From Camellia lanceoleosa (lineage: Eukaryota; Streptophyta; Magnoliopsida; Ericales; Theaceae), in assembly GCA_025200525.1 (NCBI GenBank), contig CM045761.1, forward strand, positions 203,414,321 through 203,478,320: DNA of 64,000 bases, read 5' to 3'. A model generated the notes under the pieces. It did not search any database. It saw only the letters and a list, made by a program, of their open reading frames with translations, and was not told the origin of the DNA. Positions within the stretch are counted from its first letter, which is position 1. Each line of letters begins with the position of its first letter. Shown one piece after another: positions 12,285 through 23,029 of this stretch. A program made the position numbers and the translations under genes.

Positions 12285-14031
12285 TGTTGGAAAATTGGTT
12301 TATATAAGGCATATTTTGGGCCGACTTTGAGCCCAAAATTGAGTGGACCCCAAACGTCTTTTGGGGTGGGTTTGAAGAGGTGAAGTGTTCCTTGCCGCGT
12401 GACAATTCACACGGGGAAGACGGAACGTCAAAACCATTTATGAGTGAATGGGAAGTTGACGTCGTTTTCGAGTCTAACATTAATTTTTTAGACAAAGTTC
12501 TTTTGAATTTTTTCAATAAAAAATTATCGTGGGAATTTAAATTTTAATATAAATTTATTTTTGGTTTCCTAAAAAATGATTAAACTATTCAAAATAGTTT
12601 AATAAAAGTATTCCAATAGTTTAGTAAAACTATTCCACAAACCAACGGTACTTTTTCAAATAAATTGAAATAGTGTTCAAACTTTGTCTCCAAACGGCAA
12701 TTTTTCTTTTGTTTGAATATTAGTTATAAGTACACGGTCAGATTTGTTTGAATTTAACAGATGCATATGTTCATTCAATTTTGAACCTGTTCGGACCGCA
12801 GTATGTTGCCTATAAATTGAGATTATATTCCAGCAATCTTGACATTTTTGAGAGATCCGAAAATCAGTCAGATTTTATTCCTCTGTGCTGTCCAGATTTT
12901 GTTTTAGTGCATTATTCCTCATATTTAGTTTTAGGAATAAATATTCAGAGAGTTAGAACACAGGTTTGGTTCACCGAACAATTTGTTTTGGAGTGCTACT
13001 ACAAATTGGTTAAGATTATTGTATCCTGGGAGATAGACGCCACTCAACTGTAAGCACCGTAGCGGGGCGAATCTTTCTTAAGGACAGAGTGTCACACACT
13101 CGACTTGGTCTTGAATTGTTTATTCGGTTCTACGAAATAAATTCTGTAAGATTTATTTTATCATTTATGAGTGAATGGGAAATTGACGTCGTTTTCGAGT
13201 CTAACATTAATTTTTTAGATAAAATTCATTTGAATTTTTTCAATAAAAATTATTGTGGAAATTTAATTTAATTCTAAATTCAAATTTTGGGTTCTTAAGT
13301 GGTTTCCTAAAATTTGTAATTGTGGGAATTTAATTTAATTCTAAATTCAAATTTTGGGTTCCTAAGTTGTTTCCTAAAATTTGTACCTCTTTCTTTATTT
13401 ATTAAACTATTCAATTTGTTTAATATATATATATATATTCAAAATAGTTTATATAATAAAGTTCAACAGGTTTATTGAGTTCTAACGAGTTTGACTTGGT
13501 CCATTATGGGATCACTTTTCATTGTTTGAAAAATATATTCAAAAGTGCAACGGTCAAGAAGTTTGTTTGAAATTCAACAGTTGCATTTGTTCTTTCAAAT
13601 TAGGAACGTGTTCGGACCACAGTTTTTGCTTATATATATAATCAATTCCAGCTGTTTGGAAAGTCAAATTTCCTATCCGGAAAAAATCAGTCAAGTTGTT
13701 TCATTGTTGTCCAATTTTTCTCTAGTGCATTTATTCTTCATATTTAGTTTTAGAATAAATTAAAGAGAGTATAGATCACAGGTTTGGTTCGCCGAACAAA
13801 TTGTTTGGAGTGCTACTACAATTTGTGAAGATCATTATATCCTGGGAGATAGACGCCACTCAACCGTAAGCACCGCAGCGGGGCGAATCTGTCTTAAGGA
13901 CAGAGTGTCACACACTCGACTTGCTCTTGTAATTTTTATTTGGTTCGACAAAATAAATCCGGTATGTTATTTATTTATTTTGTTTGATTTTATTTCCAAT
14001 TTATTTATTTACACAGAAGATTGTTCCAATA
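12285..14031. mobile_element. Solo LTR (TGTTGG...CCAATA), 1,747 bp, TSD TAGGG
   Basis: It begins TGTTGGAAAATTGG and ends TTGTTCCAATA, a decayed form of the TTCCAACA end of its relative at 21720-22845. The 5-bp TSD TAGGG is at 12280-12284 and 14032-14036. It has no internal coding region or primer site. The ends resemble Ty1/copia LTRs, which is inference. It is longer than its relative because a segment of about 720 bp is duplicated inside. It inserted into the NT-C2 coding exon. Confidence 0.92.
12438..13990. repeat. Direct duplication of about 720 bp inside the solo LTR
   Basis: Two diverged copies start with ATTTATGAGTGAATGGGAA at about 12438 and 13162. Each continues through TAAGCACCG.AGCGGGGCGAA (13051 and 13866). 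The relative at 21720-22845 has this segment once. The second copy also contains a tandem repeat of about 67 bp (13253-13386). Confidence 0.8.
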
Positions 14032-14203
14032 TAGGGAACTTGAATTGAAAGAGAAGAAGGAACCAGTTTCTTACTTGGCTCTCCACCAGCGATTACAGAT
14101 AGAATTTAATTTCACCACTTCATTATCATTATCATCGTCTTCATCACCTTCATCTACCAATTCAACTTCTTCTCTCTTCTCAAATGAGAGTACAAATAGA
14201 TAA

Positions 14204-14850
14204 TTAATGTAGATTATTCATGTATTCCGCGTTAAACTTTTAGGGGAGCAAACTGAGCGGTCCTCATTGATCAATTAAATGCAATAAGGAGTTTGAGCTT
14301 CCCACTTGTGGAAAGGTGAAGTTATGAGCGTATGACACTTGTACACTGGGTCCAACCCCAAGTGACCATGAGGCCACATGGGAAACATCCATATGATCGA
14401 CACTCATAGAGATGTAATATTTTTAATCTAAATAGTAATAGTAGTATGACAGTTATAGAATTTCATCTTACGTTGTTTTTACACACGATTTCTCTTTATT
14501 TTTTTTGATGTTCTAATGGATTAACTTTGATCATCCATTTAAACATTCTTATGATATCGAATCTTCCTAGTTATTTTTGTTGTAGTGTTGTGTTTTTTTG
14601 CATCGTCTCAACAATTTGAAATATAATAGTCTATTTGTTGTTGAGTAACATTTAGATGAAAAAAAAGTAAACAAAAATATGTGACTTAATCTCAAATTAT
14701 TGTAAAGTATAATATTTTCACTGTCGTTGTAACATCAACACCAAAAGATTATGTAATATTTATCACAAAAATTTATAATATTGATCAAAAAAATTACATA
14801 ACTCAACAAGGTATGTGCAATATATGGAGTAAAGTTTCCCGATTTCGATT
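14204..14850. other. Intergenic: 3' flank of the NT-C2 relic
   Basis: I see no gene. This is AT-rich sequence, possibly containing the former 3'UTR of the NT-C2 gene. Confidence 0.5.
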
Positions 14851-15064
14851 TAACTTTTCTCTTTTAGGCTTATATTTTGGATAAATTACTTATCAAAATG
14901 ACTTAATATTTCAAAATTTTCAACTTTTCTCTTTTAGGCTTATATTTTAGATAAATTACCCATCAAAATGACTTAATATTTCAAAATTTTCAACTTTTCT
15001 CTTTTAGGCTTATATTTTGGATAAATTACCCATCAAAATGACTTAATATTTCAAAATTTTCAAC
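14851..15064. repeat. Tandem repeat, three copies of a 70-bp unit
   Basis: The unit begins AACTTTTCTCTTTTAGGC and ends TTTCAAAATTTTC; copies begin near 14852, 14922 and 14992 with only a few substitutions. It is non-coding. Confidence 0.93.
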
Positions 15065-16409
15065 GTCACATCATTCTAGTAAATTTTTTTTGTATGAAAT
15101 TTATGTTTGCAATTCCAGCAAATGGAGAACCCTTGGTTTAGAGGATTCTCATGGGATTGCTAATTAACACAATAAAAAATAAATAAACAACACAGCACAA
15201 GAAGCTAAAAAAACAACATTTGCAAAAGCAACATACATGCTAGATCGAGTATCACAAGAGATTTGTCTTTTCTATTTACTCCTATGGATTAGATAAAAAC
15301 AATTTAGATTGAATTAAAGATAAAATAGAATCTTGGATCCCAAATAGTGATTCAATTTTCAATGATGAAAGAGAATTCTTGATTCAATTATCTAAACTTG
15401 AAGAAAAATCTAATTTAGAGTTCTAGATTGAAGAAAAAAAACTGAACATAAGTAAGGTCTTTTTAAATTAAAATTTTATTCAAGTTCACTTATTAAAGTC
15501 AATAAATTGTTACTTTTTGTTGATAATGGTTTTTTTATATCAAATATATTTTTTTTTTGTTTAAATTTTCAGTATCAGTAAGAAAGATAGAGGGGTTAAT
15601 TCAAATATGAAATCCAGTCCTGCAAATCTGTCGATTACATATCAAGAACAAATTACTTGATAGCATAAACTCTCATCAAACACTATTTTTTGCTTGGTGT
15701 TAGTAGCTAACATCAAACACTCTTTTTCCCTCATTTCGAATGTTTATTCAGTTCAGTTCATTGGTAGACTTCTTATTCGTACACTTCCTACCTAGTAGTT
15801 TACTACTTAAAACTGAATAGTACTTAAACACAACACATAGTTTCACTTGAATGAAAAAAGTTTGTTCTAAGATCTCAATTCGATATAGGTTCTGCAAGCT
15901 TGCGTCGATTTGAAGGCTTGGGAGCTCTTTGCGAGATTTTGAATGACATTTCAACGAAGCCCTTGAGAAGAAGATGTGATGAGTTATTTTGTTTTGTTCT
16001 GTAGGTAGATATAACTCCAATTTACAATCTGTTCATTGAATAGTTGAATGCTACAAGCAATGTTTATGGCATTGGCCTTATAAATTGGAAATGATACTTT
16101 TGAAATCTCCATCAGTTTACGATATACAATCCAGATATTACATACTAATGAATTAGAGCGTGGAATTTGTTTGTTATTGAAATATCTTTTGATTAAGCCT
16201 CTTTGAATGTAATGAGCATTTTTTTTTTTGTTGAATTTTAATTTGGAGATGAATAGATGGTCTAGTGATATGTTTGATATTTTCTGTTTGGTTGTTGAGA
16301 AATCAAGAAAGGAATGTAAGTTGATGTTCAAACTAGTATTTTTAGAGTAATAATTTGTTATAAAATCAAAAAGCCCCCCCCTCCCCCCAAAAAATATATA
16401 TATATATAT
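15065..16409. other. Gene-free AT-rich stretch
   Basis: There is no recognisable gene or transposon. A TA dinucleotide run lies at 16396-16415. The two minus-strand open frames (15748-16020 and 15984-16448) have no family features and biased AT-rich composition, so I do not call them genes. Confidence 0.55.
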
Positions 16410-16847
16410 ATATATCAAACTTTTAGAGACCAATTTCAGTTGTTTCAAAAAAATTACAACCTTTACCGACTAAAACTTTTAGCCACCACTTTCACTTGTT
16501 CCAAAAACTAAAACTTTTAGAGACCAATTTGTGATGTCCCAAAAATTATTTTTTTGTCTCCGTAACTACTTCTTCTGCCCTGGATTGTTATTAGACTTTT
16601 AGAGACAAATTTTGGTTGTCTCAAAATCAAAACTTTTTGCAAGCACATATTTTTGTCTCTAAAAGTCTATTTAGAGTGACAAATGCAAAATTTTGTCTCT
16701 AAAAGTCATTTTTTGGCTTTTCCGGATAGGCCATTTGGGACAAACTTCACAACGGAGAAAATTAGTTGGCTAAGGTTTTTCCCAACAAATATTACACTTT
16801 TAGAGACAGAATAAATTTGTCCCTAGAAAGCTGATTTCTTGTAGTGG
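16410..16847. mobile_element. CACTA-like non-autonomous element, right end clear
   Basis: The region repeats the motif TTTTAGAGAC(A/C)AA on both strands (subterminal repeats) and ends in TTTCTTGTAGTG, the reverse complement of the CACTACAAGAAA terminus of plant CACTA elements. The left terminus was not found, so the element is probably truncated near the TA microsatellite. Confidence 0.5.
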
Positions 16848-17720
16848 TTATATATATATATTAATTATAAATTGCATTTTATATGATCTAACCTAGCATT
16901 AGAGGAGAGGTAGGCCCTAATCACCCTATAAAGATCTTTTTTATTATTATTTAGTTTCATGACTTTCACGTCCGGTTAAGACTCGAAGCCACTAATCTTT
17001 ATTAACATTGAATTAATACTATTTGAAAGAGTATGCTAATAACAGTTTAATAAACTATTTTGTTAAATGAGAAAAATGTTAAAATATGAAAACAAATAGA
17101 GATATATTTTTGCAAATTTTAAGTACTTCTATATATTTTTAAATACTTGTCATACATTTTAGGAAATTTTTTTTAAGGTCCCTAGTATTAAGATTTAATA
17201 TGATAAAAGGCATAATATTTTCATAGTGGTTGGGGTCCCTCAATATTTTTTTAGAGAAATTTCGATCCAAAAAAATTTCAAAACACAGAGAAATTCAATT
17301 TCTCTGATTTTCTTTGTGTTTAAAAATTTCTTTAAGTTGAAATTTCTTTGATTTGTTCACATATAATTGAGGAGGAGGAGAGGACACCGCTCTTAAACTC
17401 CTCAAATATATTTATATGTATGCACACAAATATGTTGAGGCTTCACTCTGCAAAACAAAATCATTTTGCTACTTCCACTTCCTGTTAGTGTTGTGTTGTT
17501 TGAGATTCTTCCGAATAGACAAGTCAATATTGGCATTTTCTAATTTATAATCCACAAACATGAACAAGAAATGGAAACAAAGAAAGTATTCATTCACGCA
17601 ATGGCTCCCATTAAATTAGACAATCTAGAGCATGTCCAATGATTGCAACACCAAGTACATAATCACCATCAATTTAATCTCTAAAGCCATAATTTTTCCT
17701 CATGCAATCCAATGTCGTGG
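16848..17720. other. Gene-free AT-rich stretch
   Basis: No gene or bounded element is recognised. Confidence 0.5.
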
Positions 17721-19029
17721 CTGGTGTTTTAAAAAGTTTTAAGCGCATTGAGACGCTAAAGTCTGTTGGAGCTTAAGTGTGAGACACAAGGCAAGGCGCA
17801 CCCCTCAGCGAAGCGAGGCACAAGTTGTTGAAGATAACCAAAATATTAATATAGGCAAAATTTTTAACATAAAACAAATCACCTTGCTTGTTTTCACTTT
17901 TCAAAAAATAATTTTCAGAAAATTCTACTTTCTTATTTTTCGTGTTTTTTGCTTTTACTGAATTTTTTAAATATTTTAAGCAATTTTTTTAACTTTTTAC
18001 TGCATTCTTTTATACTATTAAGCAATTCTTTTACTTATGTTAGGTATGTCTAAAAAGTAAAAAAATAGTAAAAAAAATCTTTTAAAAATTCACTATATAC
18101 CAAAAATACAAAAAAAAAAAAAAAAAATACAAGAATTTTTTGTATTTTTTTGTATTTATTAATTTTTTAAAATATTTTTTCACAAATTTTTTACTTTTTA
18201 GATACATCTAAGTAAGGTGCATCTACAAAAGTAAAAAAATGTTTAAAATTTAAAAAATATTCACTAAAAAAAAACACGAAAACCTCAATTTTCAAAAAAC
18301 TTAATCCAGAAAACTCAAACCAAACACACTGAATATTCTTAAAATTTCAAAAAAATAAAAATAAAAATAGAACAACATTCAATATTCCAAAAATCATGAA
18401 AGATAACATTCAGCGTTTCAAAAATTTCTTTAAAATAACATTCAATCTTACTTTGCCCTATACTATTTATCTTTCTTTATCAATTTGTTAACATGATTTT
18501 TTTTTTTTTTAGATAGAGAACTCACATTATATAATACCCTAGTGATTTTAATTTTAAATTGGAACCAAATTGCTTGATAGCTTCAATTATTTCTAGATAA
18601 AAAAAACTCACATCATATAATATCTTAGTAGTTTTAATTTTAAATCGGGATCAAATTGCATGATAGCTTCAATCATTGGCGTAAAACTGTTGTAATTTAC
18701 TACATTGAAAGGAATCCCAAATCCATATACCCATCTTGCAATCCCCGAGCTTTTGCTTAATGCCTAGAGCTTTTTTTGATATGAGAATTGGTGCTCAAAG
18801 CATGTGTTTACATTTTATATTAAAAGGGGTAGTAATTTTATATGGTTACACACACAAAGAAAAAGGATAAAGCAAAATTTAAATGAAGCACATGTGACGT
18901 GCGCCTTACACCTAAGCTTAAGGCGCGCGCCTCAAGTGCCTTTTCTATTGCGCCTCGCCTCAAACAGTCTGAAGTGTCTCATGTGCGCCTTAGTGAGCCT
19001 CGTGCCTAAGCGCGTCTTTTAAAACACTG
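17721..19029. mobile_element. Non-autonomous TIR transposon, hAT-like
   Basis: The termini are inverted: left CTGGTGTTTTAAAA, right TTTTAAAACACTG, each followed inward by GC-rich imperfect repeats such as GCGC(A/C)T.GAG and GCGCCTCGCCTCA. The flanks GTCGTGG and GTCGTAA look like a 7-8 bp TSD with two G/A differences. The interior (17850-18800) is very AT-rich and non-coding. The superfamily rests on the TSD length only. Confidence 0.55.
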
Positions 19030-19103
19030 GTCGTAACAATGCTTGTATTCAGGTCTTCAAGTCCTTACTAGCAAGAAACTTCAAATATTCACTTTTTTTT
19101 AAG

Positions 19104-20319
19104 GGCAAATTACCTACACATTCCTTGAGATTTAACTAAATTACAGATTCCTCCAAAGTTTCAGAAATTACATCCCGCCTTCCGAGGTTTATATTCACAT
19201 AATAATTTAACCCCTATCGTTAACTAAACGTTAAGAATGGTTAGCTAACATCACCAAAAACTAAATTGATGAACAATATTACCCCTGCTGAAATCCCTTT
19301 GATAAATCAACAAAATTTACAAAAGAATTACGTTAGATGGGGAAAAAAAATTAAGTTTTTGAAACCATGTTTGATTTGTTGCTTGGAAAAAAATTTCAAA
19401 AAAAAATAAAAACTAATTTAATAAAAATAAATATGAAAAAATATATTTAATTTGTAAAAATTATTTCTAACTACTCAAAAGATAAAATTATATAAAAATA
19501 ATAATAATTTTTTACTATTTATTTCTTAACCAAATTAATTTTTTATTTTTAAAAAAAATAAATTTCTAAAAATCAAACCAAACATATTCTATGAATTTTT
19601 GACAAGTCATTTCTTAGATTTTTAACTTATTTAATTATTTGTTAATTTTATGATATTTTCATCATCTGACACTACAACATATAAGAGTTTTAGAAACCAA
19701 TTTTTTTGATCTCTAAAAGTGAAAATTTTGTGGTAAAAGACATTCATGGACTAATTTCTATCGTCGTGAGAATAGTCACTAAAACGTCGCCCTAAAAAGT
19801 CAAAAATAAGGCCTTTAGTAATAAAATTTTGAAAATGTCAATAATAAATAGACTTTTAGGGAGAAAATAATTTGGTCTCAAAATGGTTCATTCTTTTAGA
19901 CAAAAAATTTGATACCAAAAAGATAATAATTAATCACTAATGTTCTATTTTCGTTACTAAAAATATAATGACACTTTTCGCAACAAAAATATTTGGCCCC
20001 CTAAAAATAATTTTGTCCCTAAATTTTGGTCTCTAAAACCTTAATTTTTTGTGGTGTGATAAGTGTTTTTCCATTTTAATTTTGCATTTCATAACTTATT
20101 TAAAAATGATAATTTAGCTAAACCTTAGGAGGGGATCCGCAATTTAGCTAAACCTCAAGGGGGTATAGGTAATTTGCCCTTATTTGTCAAAAAGGCATTT
20201 TAATCAATTTATGATATTTGGTAACGACATTAATTGCGACAGGACGGGATGTAATTTTTGAAACCTCAGGGGAAATCTGTAATTTTGTTAAATCTCAAGG
20301 GAGGTGTAGGTAATTTGCC
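19104..20319. mobile_element. Long-TIR non-autonomous DNA transposon
   Basis: The left end GGCAAATTACCTACAC and right end GTGTAGGTAATTTGCC are inverted, and the similarity extends about 75-80 bases inward on each side, through ATTACATCCCG on the left and CGGGATGTAATTT on the right. The flanks are poly-T, so the TSD cannot be set. A smaller CACTA-type MITE is inserted within it. This type of element is widespread in plants; the superfamily is uncertain. Confidence 0.7.
19670..20056. mobile_element. CACTA-type MITE, 387 bp, TSD TGA
   Basis: It starts CACTACAACATATAAG and ends TTTTTTGTGGTG. TIR similarity includes GTTTTAGAAACCAA on the left against its mirror in TTGGTCTCTAAAACC on the right. 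The 3-bp TSD TGA lies at 19667-19669 and 20057-20059, as expected for CACTA elements. TTTTAGAGAC-like subterminal motifs fill it. It is nested in the long-TIR element. Confidence 0.75.
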
Positions 20320-21719
20320 ATTTTTTTAAATAGTATGGATGTAATTATAAGTGCAAACTACACATACCACCATCAACTATGAACCATTGTTACTTCTTCC
20401 CTCCAACCAAAAATTGCTAAATTTTATATTATTAATCTTTTCATTTGTTTCAATCTAAACTTTCTGCTACCATTTTGTTATGAAAAGACAAAAACAACAT
20501 GAAATATGCGTGTCCAAAATTGAACATATATATAGATATAAATAAAACTTGTAACTTGCCCTAATTATATAACCATCCATGGTTGTCATGCAACAACAAC
20601 CACCTAGCAACTTATAACAAACCCTTTTCCGGTCAATTCCCACATAAAAGACATCAGATTAGACTACAAGTCATTGGGCTTGTTTCATACACACAAACAC
20701 ACAATGCATCACCAATCAGGGCTCCTGCATTTTCAATAGGCAACACCAATAAGAACTCAAGTCCCAATTATTTTCTTAAAAACTTTGTCGTTCATAATTT
20801 TAGTTGAAGAGGTGCTGCGATGAATTTGTTGTGTTTGGTAGCAGAAAACATGAGCAACCCAAAATACTGGTGCACAACCCCCAAACTCACAAATGAACTT
20901 TAAGGCCACATTGTCTCAACTAGCCACTATTTTTCAGGCATGTTGGAAGTGAGATATATTTAACTCCTGAACAAGAAATGGAAAAAGTACTCCACCATCA
21001 TTGCATTCTCAAAATCATTAGTAACTACAGATAACACGTATTGACCAAGGCAAATTTAATTTTCAAAATTGTTCCATTAAGACAAACATAATCAAGGATC
21101 AAACCTGTTGAAAACTTCAACTCAAAACACAATGAAACACAAAACTTCAATTTTTTTACCTAACAAGGTAATAATAAATTCAACATAGTTCAGTAAAAAT
21201 AGAAAATTGCAACAATAGCAAAATCTGGGAATTAAGAACACTATCACATATTGCAACCCAATAGTTCATTCAAGAACCAAAACAGCCTAAAACTACACGC
21301 CTTGAACTTAATTCTCATTAGAGCACCACTAGAAAATTGACTTTTTGCGTCTATTTTTTTGCGATGGTCTGTTCAGTCGTGGAAAAAAATATATTCAAAA
21401 GAATGTATTCAAAAACTAAACATACTAGATTGAGAAAAGAAAAAAAAAAAGTGCGTCATTTTTTTGTTATTGATCAAAAGAATGTCTTGGAAAATTTCCT
21501 GTTTACTATAGTTTAAGAAGCATTTATTGTACATTTGCAGTATGAATATTGTTTTAGTCCTTACAATTTCAAGCCTCTCTAATTCAATCTTGTTTCGGGT
21601 CCAAAGAAAATGAGAATTAGCATTGACTGTGAATTACAGAGTTGATTTTTAAATTCATGCTCCATTCACTTCCCCAATTAGTAACTAAAGAACTCAAAAG
21701 GGGTTTCTTCTATATTTCT
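20320..21719. other. Gene-free stretch upstream of the second solo LTR
   Basis: I searched here for the missing 5' exons of the HPAT gene and found none. It contains no recognised coding sequence. It ends with the TSD copy TTTCT at 21715-21719. Confidence 0.55.
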
Positions 21720-22845
21720 TGTTGGAAAAATTGGTTTAATAGGCTTTTTTTGGGCTGACTTTGAGCCCAAAATCAAGTGAGCCCCGAACGTCTTTTGGGG
21801 CGGGTCCGAAGAGATGAAGTGTTCCTTGCCGCGTGGCAAGTCACATGGTGAAGACGGTTCGTCAAAACCATTTATGAGTGAATGGGAACATGACGTCGTT
21901 TTTGGGTTCGTGGAATTGAACATTTAAGTTTTAAATGTGGGTTTCCTTGTGAGGGTTGTCCCACATTGAAACTTTAAGAGAGTTTATTTGTGTATATAAG
22001 CTCTAGCCTACAACACTAGGGTTGGGCCCCAAGGGGCACCCCAAGTTTGTAGAAGGGAGGAGTTATGGACGAAGTATACCTTAGCCCAAACCACCACACG
22101 CGCGCCGCAGCCGGCGTGCCGTGCCGGGCGTGGATGTGGGTGTGGATCGGGTCAGTTCTTGTATTAATTTTTTGGACAAAAATTCTTTTTAATTTTTTCA
22201 AAATTAATTGCAGGAAAATTTAATTAAATTCAAATTTGAATTTAATTTATGTCCTAAATTTTTTCCTTGTTCAATCCATGACAAAACAGTCCATAACAAA
22301 TTTGGTTTTGAGCAGTTTCTTAACAGATGAATAACTGTTGTAGTTATCTGTTGAAACAATACCAGATCTGTTTGAAATTCAAACTATACTTGTATAGCTT
22401 GAATTTGAACCTGTTCACTTCCATATTGCACCAGTTCGGGTTAGATTTAATTGCCTATAAATACTTGACATTTCCAGCAGTCTTAATGATCCGAAAATCA
22501 GTCTGCCAATTGTCTCTTTGCTATCCAAATTTTATTGGGTGCATTTTTCTTCATTCTAGTTTTAGGAAAAATCAAAGAGAGTATAGAACACAAGGTTTGG
22601 TTCGCCGTACAAATTTGTTTGGTGTGCTACAACAATTTTGTGAAGATCATTGTATTCTGAGAGATAGACGCCACTCAACCGTAAGCACCGTAGCGGGGCG
22701 AATCTGTCTTAAGGACAAAGTGTCACACATTCGATTTGGTCTTTGAATTATTTATTCGGTTCTACAAAATAAATACTGTAATTTTTATTTTATTTTGTTT
22801 GAGTCGTTTCAATTTATTTTATTTACACAGAAGATTGTTCCAACA
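21720..22845. mobile_element. Solo LTR (TGTTGG...CCAACA), 1,126 bp, TSD TTTCT
   Basis: It starts TGTTGGAAAAATTGG and ends TTGTTCCAACA, with a perfect 5-bp TSD TTTCT at 21715-21719 and 22846-22850. It is the same family as the LTR at 12285-14031, sharing the CGTCTTTTGGGG, TTTATGAGTGAATGGGAA and TAAGCACCGTAGCGGGG blocks. No internal region is attached, so it is the product of LTR-LTR recombination. It ends about 185 bp upstream of the first surviving HPAT exon. Confidence 0.95.
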
Positions 22846-23029
22846 TTTCTATCTGTGTGGAGCATATGAGTCTAGAATTTGTATTGTAAACAGACATAGA
22901 TAGGGTACATACTGAATGGTGCATTGTTTCCTTTTTTTTATTAATATTATTATAAATTATTACTGTATATTTCGTTCTGTTAATTACTATAATAAATAAT
23001 TTATCATTTCACTTTACAATTAATTACAG

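Larger units (their letters stand above)
11519..14203 (+). pseudogene. NT-C2 (EEIG1/EHBP1) domain protein, last exon, split by a solo LTR
   Basis: The exon starts after TTTTTGTAG and is open from 11519 to 12284, with landmarks of the plant NT-C2 proteins of the At3g11760/At5g04860 type: AGESACTALAAIIA, KHFDIETV, KSFIGFF, YIVSWNDHFFVLKV, YYIIDTFGKRL, GCNQAYILRFD and a CREFMKRFLAAIPLR end. The frame then enters an LTR and stops at 12307. After the LTR, 14037-14203 resumes in the exactly compatible phase (LALHQRLQIEFNFT, then a Ser/Thr-rich tail and TAA). Without the insertion the exon would have 311 codons including the stop, with no other lesion. The N-terminal C2 exons are missing upstream. 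Function is poorly known; related proteins are linked to membrane or actin organisation. Confidence 0.88.

Noticed and set aside
14851..15064. CRISPR-like direct repeats
   Set aside because: Only three copies, contiguous without unique spacers, in a plant genome; this is a plain tandem repeat.
15984..16448. 154-codon minus-strand frame
   Set aside because: It overlaps a TA microsatellite and a poly-C run, is AT-rich and low in complexity, and shows no motif.
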